From Erythroxylum novogranatense (Eukaryota > Streptophyta > Magnoliopsida > Malpighiales > Erythroxylaceae): a stretch of 64,000 bases of DNA. A program made the translations under genes and the position numbers. Below the pieces are notes generated by a model. It saw only the letters and a list, made by a program, of their open reading frames with translations. It was not told the origin of the DNA and did not search any database. Below, piece by piece: positions 12,766 through 25,332 of this stretch. Every line of letters starts with the position of its first letter. Within the stretch, counting starts at the first letter, position 1. The stretch is from positions 14,002,001 through 14,066,000 of the forward strand of contig CM057235.1 in the NCBI GenBank assembly GCA_029891385.1. Direction: 5' to 3'.

Positions 12766-15700
12766 TGTAACATCCCTTCTTGTTGAAACATTAACTTAGA
12801 ATCGATAGTTTGATAGATGCCACAGAACCAATGAACCAACACAATCAACTCACAAGTCACAACTATTTTGCAGGAAAACAACTCAAAAAACACAAAAAAA
12901 AAACAATCAACAACCCAAGAGCTGTGACCCGCAGGTCGCGGGTCTGCGTTAGTTTAGCGAATCAAATGGATATTGGGGCGAGCTACAAGGTCACAGCCAT
13001 GTAGGGATAAGTCGGTGGCTATCGCAATGAGGAGCTAGTACCTGGTGATGTCTCGGTGAGAAGTTGTCGAGCTAGTACAGTGGTGCCTAGTGACGTATTA
13101 AGGTCATGCCGTCATGGGGATACGACAAGGAGGAGTTGATGGCTATTGCAAAAGAATTACAATTGTTATTCGATGGATACTGATATTTCAAATATCGGTA
13201 TTCGTAACAGATATGATGTAGCGCCCCCTTACCATAGGGTATCCACCGGAACGCCCGTAGGTCGTTCCGATACATATCCTACGACAAGAGACCACTACCG
13301 ACAACAACCACTACACTCCTCATGGCATCACAATCATAAAACAGTTATAAGAAATTGACCACTTTTTAAAACCAAATTAGATTCCATTTCATTCATTCAA
13401 AACTCAGTAATTCACAATCACAAGATTTTTAGTTTACATGTTCCACATATTGTACGCTAAGTAACATATCAGATCTTGCATAATAAATGATCTAACTATC
13501 GGTCTCCAAAAGAAAGCCCACCGACCGACCTTTGAGCCATCGCTTCTCTCGCCAATCCACAAGATATACTGGCTCTACAATTCCGAGGAGCTATCTGCTC
13601 ACACTTAGGCCTCGAAAAATAAGTTGCAATTTTGGGTGAGTTTTGCGAACTCAATGAGAAACCATCATCGATGGTTCTCCCAATTCATGCATCATGTAAG
13701 CATGAAACAAGATACACGCAGAAATTATACAAAACACAACATTAATACAATCCACAGAACAATTACAGATAAAGACAAGAAATATACACCCGCTAAAAAT
13801 ATTGCCGCTATTGAATCCAGATGAAATGCACATGTGACTCTTTTCCATTCATTTCAAGATTGTGACCGAGCGATATCGCTGATCAAGATAGACGCGTCTG
13901 GGGAGAATTATCTCCCGTCGAGCTCGAGGCTCGGTTCAGTATATCGAGCTCTAGGCTCGGTTCAGTACAGTGGCGCCTCGGTTCACAACTTTCCTTTTAA
14001 CAGTGTGATGTATTTGTGCATGAATGCACATGTTTCACAACAGTAAACATGGTATTTCACAGTCCAATATTCAATCCAATTAAACAGTTACCTCATGTAA
14101 ATTCACAGTCAGTAATACCACATGTAATCCACGTAATCCCCGTAGGGTAATCAATCACAATTATAATTCACGTAATCCCCGTAGGGCAATCAATCACAAT
14201 TATAATTCACGTAATCCCCGTAGGGCAATCAATCACAGTAAACACATAGATTGGAATAACCAACTAGGTTACTCACCTAATAACTTCCACGCTAACGCCG
14301 GGAAGTCTCTGCCAAATCTGTGGAACGGTGGTCCACTGGAGCCTCTAGAACAAATTAAATGAATAACCATTACCATTGGTGTAAATGATTAAACAATGCA
14401 CATGAAATCAGTAAAATGTGTATAATGCATGTTCATGGCAATCCCGGCCCTAAACCAATATTTCCCCATAATAAAATTCTATGAAAATTTAGAAATCCAT
14501 AGGCTGACGGTGCAATTCGGACCTCTATAGTCCCCAATTAAATAAAACAAGGATTCACCGTCTGCTAATAGGGGCTACGTCAAATTCCGCCTAAAATTCC
14601 CATTTTCTCATAAAATGAAATTAAATATTCAACGAATCCGATGCCTCTGGAATCAGGTCAATCGGACGTCGGACGGAAAAGAAATTGACAAAGAAACCAA
14701 AACCCTTTATATGCCAATTAATAAATAATAAAATCCCCTTTCCCCTTTGTCCTAACACACCAACCCACTTCCAACATTCATAACTTTTTACACACAAGTC
14801 AGAACATTATAAATTATATCTCATTGGAAAGCTTATGAAATTCTCTACAATTCTCAAGAAGACCATAAAAATCAATTCCAACCCTAAGGGTATCAAATAA
14901 CCCATCAAACCTTCTGCCTACTAAATTTTCATCAACACAGGGCAGTACATTTACAATGTCATAACTCACTGATTCTTCAGTAATAAATTACCACAAAAAT
15001 ATGGTCAACAAGTTCACAATGTCTTCTACAACTTTCATGAACAACCCAAAATCAAATTCTATTGCAAACCAAGTCAATTAATTCATCTAATGTTACTGTC
15101 CCTGAAATCCTTCACCTTGGGCAGTAATTTTACAAGAAGTATAACTTCCAGTATACAAGTCAATAAATTCAGAACTTTATATCCCTGAAAAGATAACATC
15201 TCAAACTTCAATTTTCATGAAGCACTCAACATCCAATTCGATCTCTAACAATTTGAAAACTGTTATGGAAGTTTCTGTTATCATCAGCCATTCATAACCT
15301 AATGTAGGATCAGTTTTGAAAATCATATCTCCCAATTCTGACTTCTAAAATTACATACCAAATATCAATTTCAAGATAATCTCTTCCTCTACAACTTTTC
15401 AGAAGCTCACTCACACCAATTCAGTCCACATAAAATGTTAAAATTGCCTCAAATCAGTAAACTCACAAAATCACACTTAAACTAGGTTTCATCCAAAATG
15501 CTCAAAACCAGCCATTAGTAATCAATTCATATCTCCCAACACACAATTCCAAAAATAGCAAGATCAGTAGAAATGGAAAGATAATCAAATATGCTACAAC
15601 TTCCATGAAGACCATTCTCCCTAATTCCATCTCAATTAATTCATAAAAATCAACAAAACTCAGATGTCATGGTTGCGGTTACTGTTCACAGGCAATGGAA

Positions 15701-17047
15701 CAGTAACTTTCCATGCAAAATTTCACCCTTCTATCATTGAACTTCAACAACACCTATTTCACACTAAATTAAAGCCAACATCCCAAAGTTTCAGTGGCCA
15801 CTAACCTTACCTCATTTGCATTTCTACACAATAAGTTATGAATAAAACAGTAACATCAATTAAAATTCCAACTTTCCAGATTTAAGGTTAACCTTAGTTC
15901 ACCCACTTCTAATTCCTTTTTCACATCACTAGACATCAAAATAAATACAAATTAAATATAAATACAGTCATACATATATTAGGGCTAACACTGAAAATTT
16001 TACAGCATTCAATTCCTCCATTCAAAACTCAATTAATTACCCTTGTTCAATTCAAAATCAAACCACATCATTAACTTCAATGCATCTTCATCTAACCTCA
16101 TCCCCTTTTCTTCAAATTATAATAATCATCACTTTAATGCCCACCTATACCTAATACATGCTTTAAACCCTTTTATTAACTATCCCACACTATCATGGCA
16201 TTGAATCCATATAAAAGACATCATTTAAACTCAATTACTTAAATGAAACTTACCTAACACAATTCTCCTTCAAAGGTTCAACTTCCAACTTTTACCTTCT
16301 AACTTCTATATCAAGCTACCACCTTTTCCTTCTCAAGAATATACCATACTCATCATCATCTAGCTTTGATGGATTAAGAGATGGGAGCTTAAAGTTGCAA
16401 AGAGAGATGAGAGAAAGAGAGCAAAAATTCGATTGTTTAAAAGAGAGTTTGTGTGTGTGTTTTGGATGAACCATGCCTTAAACCAATTCCTCCTTTCCTT
16501 CTTTAAAACATACTCATCCGTAAGCTTTTAGAGGAGCATTTAATGAGCCCTTTGTCTTGGCAATTTATGATTGGTTCTTACTTAAAGAAAAGTCAAAATA
16601 TATTTATTTAATCCAGGTCAAAATTCTACTCCAATTAACTCTAATGACCCTACCGTCATCCCAAAATAATATACCCAATATTATCGTACACTGGTAGCGA
16701 TTTTTGCTACCGAGAATTGACCGATTCGCCACTTGGCGATTTTACCGGTCCGGGAATTTTCTCCGGAAAAATCCAGAAAAATTCCTAAAAATCCCTAAAA
16801 AATGTAAAACGATTTATGGCACAGTCAAAATAATTTTCCAAACTCCATTACCCCATTAATTTCCCACAAGAGTTCAATTTCAACCCTAAGCCGGAATATG
16901 ACATGAATGCATGTATACTACGTGCATGTGCAACCAATCAGTAATTATAGAGGCTATATGCTGTATGCGCATGCCGAGATATAATTAAATATCCCGAACC
17001 CATCCTAATTACCAAAATGCCCTTCCTATAGGAGAGGGGATGTTACA
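12766..17047. mobile_element. Long sequence with LTR-type ends (probable solo LTR, 4.3 kb)
   Basis: The segment begins TGTAACATCCC and ends GGGATGTTACA, an exact 11-bp terminal inversion of the kind typical of long LTRs of plant chromodomain Ty3/gypsy elements. It has no coding capacity. It carries internal tandem repeats (13918-13975 and 14130-14238). Flanking 5-mers (tcaag on the left, tatga on the right) do not match, so either one flank has changed or the copy is part of a larger, deleted element. Orientation is uncertain. Confidence 0.55.
14130..14240. repeat. 39-bp tandem repeat, about 2.8 copies
   Basis: Three consecutive copies begin cacgtaatccccgtaggg (14130, 14169 and 14208) with a 39-bp period and one or two substitutions. 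They lie inside the 4.3-kb LTR-like element. A second small duplication built around 'tcgagct(c/g)gaggctcggttcagta' sits just upstream at about 13918-13975. Confidence 0.85.
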
Positions 17048-17206
17048 TATGATACTATTGTAGTGAATACCATCTTTTGACTGATACAACACATACTATT
17101 CATACCACTTCTTACCCTTGGATTGGTCCAATTAGTTGCAATTGAGTGAGCTTTTCAACTTTTCCTAGTAAACAAATCCGAATTGACCCGACTCGGTAAG
17201 GGATCC

Positions 17207-17660
17207 TGATAAAGACTTTAAGAAAGTCACACCCTAAAAGTTAACTTATGAGGGTAGAAAGTTCAAAGTTCTTATAAATCTCATATCAATTTTGTGTTTA
17301 ATCAATATGGGATTCAAGTCCCATATCTTACAATTAGATCAAACCGTAACATTCGTCCTCCTATAAAGATCAATATCTTCATTGGTCACGGCTGACACTT
17401 TCAGGTCATCATTCTATGGGTCACCACTTTGAGATCCTTGTTGATCACGACTGGCACTTCCAGGCCACCATTCCATGGGCCACCACTTTAAGACCAGCTC
17501 TGATATCAATTGATAAAGACTTTAGGAGAGTCACATCTCAAAAGTTAGCTTATAAGGATAGAGAGCTCAAAATCTTTATAAATCTTATATCAATTTTGTA
17601 TTTAATCAATATAGGATTCAAGTCTTATACCTTATCTTACAATTAGATCAAAGCGTAACT
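17207..17660. mobile_element. TRIM-like terminal-repeat element
   Basis: Two direct repeats of about 145-150 bp (17207-17351 and 17511-17660), both starting tgataaagacttta, flank about 160 bp without coding. The interior contains twice-repeated 'ggtcac...ctg(a)cactt(t/c)caggcca(c/t)cattc' text and ends 'ccagctctgatatcaat' just before the right repeat. The 5-mers next to the ends are gatcc (17202-17206) and aatcc (17661-17665), a 4/5 match consistent with an aged target duplication. The size, structure and absence of coding fit a terminal-repeat retrotransposon in miniature. No 5S-like segment was recognised, so it is not Cassandra. Confidence 0.75.
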
Positions 17661-17770
17661 AATCCCTCCGCCATTTGCGAAGTATAAAAGACACATTAAA
17701 CACAAAGACTCCAGAAGGCCGAAGCTCCTGTAATAAGTTGATCCGAAATCGACTTGTAAACCCCACTTTC

Positions 17771-19160
17771 ACCCCCTGTTTGGAAAGGGTTGAATTGAAT
17801 TCAAGTATGTAATTGAATTCAATTCAGCCGTTTGGAACAATAAGAAATGTTAGAATTCAATCCCCACGTGAGTTGAATCCCTCCTTCCTTTGTTATTTCA
17901 ATTCACGTTGTAACTTGTGTGAATTGAAATCACCAACAACTGGATTTTGCTTCAACAGCTACCAAGTACCACCTCTTCTCCTCTTTTTCAACCCCTTCAT
18001 TTTCTTTAACAACAATAATTATAATTATAATTATAATAATTATTATATTATTATTATTATTAAGGAAAAATAATCGACTAATAATATAAATAATATTAAT
18101 AATAATTAAGGTCATAGTAATAATAATAATAATATTATTATTATTATATTTTTATTATAAATATAAAAATTATATTATTAATTCAATTGTTTTATATTCA
18201 ATTCAATAATATAATTTCATTAATATATTATTAAATTATCTTCAAAATATATAAACTTCAATTTATAATTGATTTAATAACTAAAATAAATTAAATAAAT
18301 ATTAAGTTTTAGACAACACGTTAATTTTAAAATATTTCATTTTATTTAATTAATAATTTATTTATAAATATTATATAAGAGATTAAAATAAATTTAATTA
18401 ATTAAAAAAGCTTGCTTAGTTTTTGTTTTTAATTAATTAAATTTATTTTAATCTCTTATATAATATTTATAAATAAATTATTAATTAAATAAAATGAATC
18501 ATTTTAAAATTAAATTAAATTTATATTTGATTTAATAACTAAAATAATTTAAATAAATTGTAAGTTTTAGATAAAACGTTAATTTTACAATGTTTCATTT
18601 TATATATATCGTTAAATTATCTTCAAAATATAAACTTCAATTTATATTTGATTTAATAATTAAAATAATTTAAATAAATATTATGTTTTAGATAAGAATT
18701 TAATTTTAAAATGTTTCATTTAATTTAATTAATAAAATATTAATAAATATTATATAAGAAATTAAAATAAATTTTAATTAATTAAAATTTTAAAACTTCA
18801 TATAAAATTAAACTTTTATCTAAAACTTCATATTTATTTAAATTATTTTTAATTATTAAATCTAAATTTATTTAAATAATATTATCCAAAATATAAATCA
18901 TTATCAAATTAGTGATCTTTATTTTTTTCTAATCTAATTTCTGTTAATATATTATTAAATTATCTTCAAAATATATAATTTCAGTGTAATTGAATTCAAT
19001 TCTAATATTACTAAATTTGTTCCAAATAGTGTAATTGAATTCAATTCTAATATTACTAGATTTGTTCTAAATATTGTAAATTGAATTCAATCCCAACTTT
19101 ATTAATGTAATTGAATTCAATTCGTTCACGAATTCAATTAGAAGGTTTTCAAACAGCCCG
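17771..19160. mobile_element. AT-rich composite element with terminal inverted repeats
   Basis: The left end (CCTGTTTGGAAAGGG followed by TTGAATTGAATTC) is mirrored at the right end, whose reverse complement reads CTGTTTGAAAACC...AATTGAATTC. The interior is more than 80 percent A+T by eye and holds an 88-bp-arm palindrome, repeated 'gatttaataa(c/t)taaaataa' units of about 190 bp, and direct repeats of 'gtaattgaattcaattctaatattact' at 18985-19075. No transposase is present. It looks like a large non-autonomous DNA element, but no target duplication was found, so the superfamily is open. It ends about 120 bp upstream of the SAM gene start codon. Confidence 0.55.
18321..18513. repeat. Near-perfect palindrome, 88-bp arms, 17-bp loop
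   Basis: Arm 18321-18408 and arm 18426-18513 are reverse complements. The inner 60 or so bases appear perfect, and only two adjacent bases differ in the outer part (atatttcat against atgattcat in the other orientation). The spacer is 18409-18425 (agcttgcttagtttttg). Transcription would give a long hairpin. Confidence 0.9.
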
Positions 19161-19279
19161 TCAGTCCTGCTAATTTCGAGGCACTAGGGTTACTATTCCC
19201 TCTTTCACTCACGCGATCAATTTCGAAATCTATAACCATTATTACTTGAAGTACCAGAGATAGGTTAGGGTTTTCAAGG

Positions 19280-22036
19280 ATGTACGCTGATCGAGTGGAG
19301 GCTGCGTCCAAAAGATCGATAAACGACCGCCTTAATGGCATCTCCGTTGATGATTCGATGCGTCGACGTCGGGTAACTGGAAAGAGGTTTTCTTTTTTCT
19401 CACCCACTCTGTTGTTGGTGTAGACTTGTTCATGATTGAAAATAATGCTCGCATTTTGATATAGGGGAGACGGATGCGTATTATTGATGATGATACGGGA
19501 TTTTTTAAGTCCCGCCTCTTGGATGGTTGTTTTTCTGGTCGATTGATGCCATTTCTAGTTGGATTTTAACGTGGTTGGAACAATATTGGGATTTGAAGCA
19601 TAATCTTTTTTACGTCATACGTTTTTTATCTTCTTGCTTCGTGTGGTACATAGGGTATTGCTAGAATTGTAAGCTTGCTATTAAAATAATGGATGCTCAA
19701 ATTGTTTAAAGGTCCAATTTTATTTCTTGTATCTAATTAGGAGGGTGTTGAATTTCTTGCCTAGTATTGTGACTGGCATCTCTTGTTTCTGCATTACTCT
19801 CTCAGATTCTGTGGTGTGTTCAGAACCACATTGTTTTCTAGTTAATGGCGTAATTTATGCAGGCAGAGACAGGATGATAAATGGGAACATGATCTTTTTG
19901 AGAGTGACGAACCACATCTTGAAAGTATGCATTTATTCTAACCTCACACAACTAAGTGTTGGATGAAAATGGATCAACTATATAGGGTTTTGACTTTTTG
20001 TAAATGGCTTGTGAAGAACGCAAAGTTGGCCCACTAGATCTTAGACAAAAGCTCCAAAGGAAAAGTCTTCAGCAATCATCTCAAGGTGTGAAGGGATCAG
20101 TTTCTGGTTTGCGTGATCTGCGTGAAAAGTTATCTGGAGCTATAAACTCCCAACCAGTTAATATTGATCCATCTAAACCAAAGCTGGAGGCTGCTAAAAC
20201 AACCAGGAAAAATGTTGCTGTTGAAACTCCTGAACCACAGATTAAAACTTCTGTTGGTGTGACTTCTAGGAAAAGATTACAGCAAAAGGTATATACATTC
20301 ACGCATGATGTTGAATGTCATACCCTGAAGTACTTATTATTTTTCCATATGCAATGACATTATGGTCCTTTATGTCGTTCCTAGTTTCTTATGATTATAT
20401 CCTGCCATAATTTTTAAACTGTTGGAACATGGCCTGGGTTATATGAAGTATTCCCTGGGGATGTACTATTTTGAATATAAACTTTGACTATGCCTTTAGT
20501 AACACATGCAACCAAGATACCATCATTTAGAGAGTAGATAGTAATGTTGCTTGATAATTGATGTTTTTGGTTTAAGATTTAAGTTATCTATTATTATACA
20601 GCAGTAGATAAAGAAAAATTCTTTAATGGACCTATAAACGTGTGACTACTGGCATGATTTGTCCTTTTTAAGGTTGATAAGCACTTAGATATCCTTAAAA
20701 GAGCTTCATGGATGCAAATTTATCACATTCTTGGGATCCCAACTTTATTCAAACTTGAAAGAGAGTTTTAACTTTAAGCCCCCAAAAAATATTGCGAATG
20801 TATTAGTATGATTGTGATGCCTTAAATTTGACAATTAATCTGTTGTTCATAGCCACACATGTACGGCTTATCGGTGCAACTTGTAAATGCCTTCTTGTTG
20901 CAGGTAGATTCATCAGTGGATAGTTTTCTGCAGTCATTGGATCTTGAAAAGTATCTCATTACGTTTCAGGCAGAAGAGGTAAGTACTATTTGTTTTTTGC
21001 TCTGTAATTAGGTTAGGAAATCTTATTAGGCGTGCTCCATTTTTTGCAGGTTGATATGACAGCTCTTATACACATGACTGATGAGGACCTCAAGGCTATG
21101 GGAATACCTATGGTAAACTTTATGTCACTTATTCTTCACGGCATGAATATCTTTTTCTCCCAAATGCTTATAGTAAAATTTGGTAACCATTCTTATCATC
21201 TTGCCATTACGTCATGTGACTGTAAGTTTGAATTTTCTTTGGTATTTTACAACTTCAGGAATCCTCATCCTTAATGTCAATTGGGATTATCCTTTCTATT
21301 GGCTGATGTTAATTAGGCTAACCTGTTATTAGATGGTTCAAAAACTTTTACATGGTCGTATTTGTCATTTAGTGCCGGATTCTTGTATACTGTTAATAAT
21401 CTCCTAGGCATTTAGCTTGTTAGATTGTGCATAACATGTTTGGGTCAATGTCCACAGGTACACATGCAGCCATGTGTATACACGTTATTGAAGTTCTTTA
21501 GGTTTTTCTTGTCATTATATTATCCTGTGTTTATTACTTTTTTATCTGTGAAATAGGCTAATCATGTCTTTCTGTTGCATTGTTTTGAAACTTAAAGACA
21601 TGGTTAACACCTAAATTTCCTTATTTCAGCTATCCTATACAAGGGCTGAAAAAAATGTTAATTGTTTCCATCTTATTCTTTTCAACTGTGAGTGGTTCTT
21701 GTTCTATGAACAGATGATTCAGTTTAGTTCAATTGCATTGATCTTCCATTGTTCCACCATTTTCACTTTTTAAAAATTACTCGCTTTCATTTATTCTTGT
21801 TCAGTTTGGTGCAATGTGGCAATTGAGTTTGTCCTGACTTTCTTGGCTTCTTAATTTCTTCGTTTTTTTTACCCTGAACGGTCCACTTAGTAACTACCTG
21901 AATGCCTTTCATTCATGACATTCCTGGTCTTGCTACTCTCTTCCCCTCTTCTACATCTAATTAGCTCTCTGGTTAACTTTTGTTGTTTTAGGGCCCACGG
22001 AAGAAGATACTCTTAGCATTGGAATCTAGGGGCTGA
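19280..22036 (+). CDS. SAM-domain protein of the conserved plant MYADRVEA type
   Basis: This six-exon gene was reconstructed from the sequence: 19280-19386, 19863-19924, 20017-20288, 20904-20978, 21050-21112 and 21992-22036 (207 codons plus stop). All introns are GT-AG and phases close exactly. The start gives MYADRVEAASKRSINDRLNG, then RQRQDDKWEHDLFE across the exon 1/2 junction. A basic, charged middle follows (DLRQKLQRKSLQQ; SGLRDLREKLSG). A C-terminal sterile alpha motif runs from about residue 149 (VDSFLQSLDLEKYLITFQAE, then VDMTALIHMTDEDLKAMGIP and GPRKKILLALES). SAM domains mediate protein or RNA binding, and the plant family is otherwise uncharacterised to my knowledge. No TE interrupts the exons. 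The composite TIR element ends about 120 bp before the ATG and may abut the promoter. Confidence 0.88.
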
Positions 22037-22239
22037 ATTGGCACTGTATATCAAATGGATGATTGGTGTGGTTTTCACGCGGGGATGTGCTTTGGTTGAT
22101 GTGGGCCTGCAAGCCTTTTTCTCTGAAAGTGGTTCCGGTCTGGCTTATAATTTGTATTAACTGGAGAGGGAAAGGGAGCAGGGGAGGATGATTGCACAAA
22201 TACACTTTTCTTTTTCCCCATAATCTCATACAATTTTCG

Positions 22240-23087
22240 TTCCCACAACTTTTTAAAAGTAGTACCAGCTAGACACCATTCATGAATGTACTACCCTTTA
22301 CTATTAACATTTTCACCTATCGATAAATTTAACAACTTTAATCTTCAGAAAACGTTTAAATATAATTCCAAAGTAACGGATAAGTTGATGTCATTAATTT
22401 TTTTGTACAGTTAACAATGGCTTAGCAGTTTTTAATATTTATTTATTGTTCTACGAACCCTATCATAACAATATGGGGCTTATTTTTAAAAAAACTATAT
22501 GCTTTATTTTTCTAAGAAAAAAAATATAAATATATTATTTACTACGAAAACAGGAATTCTTGAGTGTTCCGAACCATTTTTCTTAGGCATCACTCGTCCA
22601 ACTTGGAGGGATCGATCTAGAATTTTTTTCGAGTTGGTTAGAATTTTAATGAATGCAAAATTTTATTTTTAATGAAGTTAAATTTTGATGGGAGTTAAAT
22701 TTTATTTTTTATGGGATCAAAATTTAAAATAATAATTTTTATATGAAAATTTTTAGAGGGAATGAAGGCAAGTGCCCCCATTTTGGATTCGTCCATGCCA
22801 ACCTGTAACATGTAACAAAAAGATATACATGTTTGGTGGTTGAAATCTCATTCTTGATATATTTTTAGTAACAAATTATTCTTTTGTTTGGTTGAAGAAA
22901 ACATATATAATATTTGATTCAAACTCTTCATCTATTCCTTGTATTTGAGGAATAAATAAACTCATCAGTCCCTTATCTTAATCTATTTCATGCAATTTTG
23001 AGAATAAAACTGAAAACATGTCGTAATTACTTAACTATATAAAAAAATGTGTTTCAATAAAAAAAAACTAACGCCTTTTAACAAACC
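22240..23087. other. Intergenic, no gene seen
   Basis: This is the AT-rich sequence downstream of the SAM gene. Beyond a likely 3' UTR I see only low-complexity text and phrases such as 'aaattttgatgggagttaaattt', which look repeat-derived. Confidence 0.5.
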
Positions 23088-23096
23088 CTTTTGCTC

Positions 23097-23903
23097 TATG
23101 TAGCACGGATATGGACACGCGACACGCGACATGAATACGGAGACACACTAATTTCTAAAATTTGGTAGACACGAACACGACATATATATATATATATATA
23201 AAATAAAATTCCAACAATGACAAAAACACTAAGCCTTGTCTACCATAATCCTTGATAAACTGCTCATATTTCATGCTACATCAAATCCTTTTCTGTGAGT
23301 CTGATAACACCTCATATAGTATACGTTTTATATATGATCATCTATAATCATACAAAGTTACTGTCTTGCAAGAAATGGAAGACACTTGTTGTCCATTGAC
23401 AAATTAAAACTGTAATTTTAGTTTGAGTTCTATGCATTAGAAAATGGATGGCACGCCTAAAAGGAACATAACTACATCTGTCTTTGACCATTTTATTCCC
23501 TAATTTCCAGAAGTAACTTTACATACTTGAATGACGTTATCCAAGAAAGGCAGCACCACAAAGGAGAAACGAAGATGGAAGTTGAAGAACCAGCATAGAC
23601 GTGAAGGAGCAGATGGAAGCTACACCTCAAAAGCGTCATATGAAGAGCAGATGGAAGGTGAAAAGTCTTGGCACAATGGTATTATTTCAGACGAAAATGA
23701 AAAGTCCAATGGTGTGTCCGAGTCGTCTCAAGACGTGTGTCCAACCGTGTCCAGGCCGTCTCAAGAGGTATCCGAGCCATGTCCAAGCCAAAATTTTTCT
23801 TAATGCCGACACATACAGACACGTGTCTAACACATGTCCACCACGTGTCGAGTGGGTGTCCGTGTCAGACACGGCTCCATTTTGTCGTGTCCGTGCTTCT
23901 TAG
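23097..23903. mobile_element. Mutator-like non-autonomous element with 9-bp target duplication
   Basis: The nonanucleotide CTTTTGCTC occurs exactly on both sides (23088-23096 and 23904-23912). The element starts tatgtagcacggatatggacacg and ends cgtgtccgtgcttcttag, whose reverse complement (ctaagaagcacggacacg) matches the start, giving a short imperfect terminal inverted repeat. A 9-bp target duplication is typical of the Mutator superfamily. The interior has many copies of gacacg/cgtgtc motifs and a 90-codon frame (23531-23803) that I do not recognise. No MULE transposase is present. Confidence 0.75.
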
Positions 23904-24199
23904 CTTTTGCTCAAGCAATCTTTACCCTCCTTTCACCTCCTAATACACACCAACATGATAGAGGTGGAAATGATGCATAATGATCCATGCAGAAGATGAT
24001 AGAAAGGACATAGCAGAAACAAAAAAGGAGACGATGTAGTATAAGGAGTAGTTGTTAGTAGCTAAATGAATGTATAGGATAGTGCCAAGTGTACAGATGT
24101 GATTGGATGAATAGTAACAATTGTGTTCATCGTTGATATAGCTGTAGGTTGGATGGAAGAGGGTAACAAATCAACTGTAATTGTTTCTCTCAATAATCA

Positions 24200-25332
24200 G
24201 ACTTCTCTCTCGTAATGACGATGGGGGAGGAATGAGTTATGCTGATGGTAACTTATTCATTTTCACATATCCTGGACAAACATATGAACGTTCAACAAGA
24301 AGAATATTAACAAAGGAAGAAATTAAAGCTACCCATGGTTACATTTTGTTGAATTGTTAAGAGGTTCAACCTTTCGTGCAGTAAGTTGAAAATGATTATA
24401 TCGGTTTTCAAATTTTGCGTTGTGTATAACTGAAATGCATAATAATATTTTTAGATTATACGAAGAATTGTTACGCGAGCTAATGTCAGACAAAACACAT
24501 GATGATATAAATAAAGAAGTTGGAAGACACTTTCCTCGATAGTTCAAGAGATATGTAAGTTTTCACTTACAAATATACAAATGATTGAATTATAAGATTT
24601 AAGTTATCAAATGACATTATACTCTTTGATATGATAATATCTTTTATGTAGGCCTTAGAAAATCCAATAGAAAACAAGTTTATATATAATCTTGCAAAGG
24701 GATCTCTGCAAACTGCTAAATCTCTTGTGTATTTCGTTAATGAAAACAAATATCATATAGAATATCATGGTCATAGCGTGGCAACAATAAAAGTGGAGTT
24801 TGCATATAGAGAGAATTAATGTATTACTATGGTAAAATTATTGAGATCCTTGAAATTGAGTACCTTGCATTGCCAATAAAGGGAAGTGTAATATTTAAGT
24901 GTGACTGGTTTGACACGATTCCAAATATTAGAACAAAAGTACATAGTCGATACAATTTAGTTGAAATCAACAACCAAAGAAGATTGAGACAAATTGAACC
25001 GTTCATATTGGCAATGCAAGCAAAACAGGTATGTTATGTTCCTTTTCCAAGTTTATGATGAGATAAGTCAGATTGGTTGACTGTTTGCAAAGTTAAACCT
25101 ATAGGTGTTTTTGAATCATATGGAAAAGGAGAACGGAGAATTGAAAGTGAAGCGTTCCAATAAGATGTTTATGAAATAAATGCATGTGTCACATAGGACA
25201 ATAATGAACCTTTGAACGATCCATCTAACGAATATGTTGAAATTTCATCTGAAGATGATGACGAGGGCTAGAGATCTGAAGAGGAGCTGGAGTTTGATTC
25301 ATATTCTTCAGAAAAAAATTATTGTAATTTAT
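24200..25332 (+). pseudogene. CACTA transposase (tnp2) C-terminal part with DUF4216, broken
   Basis: The segments in order read HGYILLNC (then a stop) EVQPFV at about 24330; NPIENKFIYNLAKGSLQTAK at about 24660; VNENKYHIEYHG; then a 79-codon frame (24819-25058) with YYGKIIEILEIEYLALP, VIFKCDWFD, YNLVEINNQRRLRQIEPFIL and AKQVCYVPFPS. The last block is the DUF4216 signature. It continues with DWLTVCKVKPIGVFESYGKG and an acidic tail ending near 25332. Frame changes, possible introns and stops interrupt it, so no functional product is expected. The N-terminal half is missing. Confidence 0.8.

Noticed and set aside
17207..17660. Identification as a Cassandra element with 5S rRNA sequence
   Set aside because: I could not find a 5S-like segment in either terminal repeat.
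17813..18115. Open frames in the AT-rich element (86 and 61 codons, Asn/Ile/Tyr runs)
   Set aside because: They translate simple aat/att repeats inside a non-coding TIR element.
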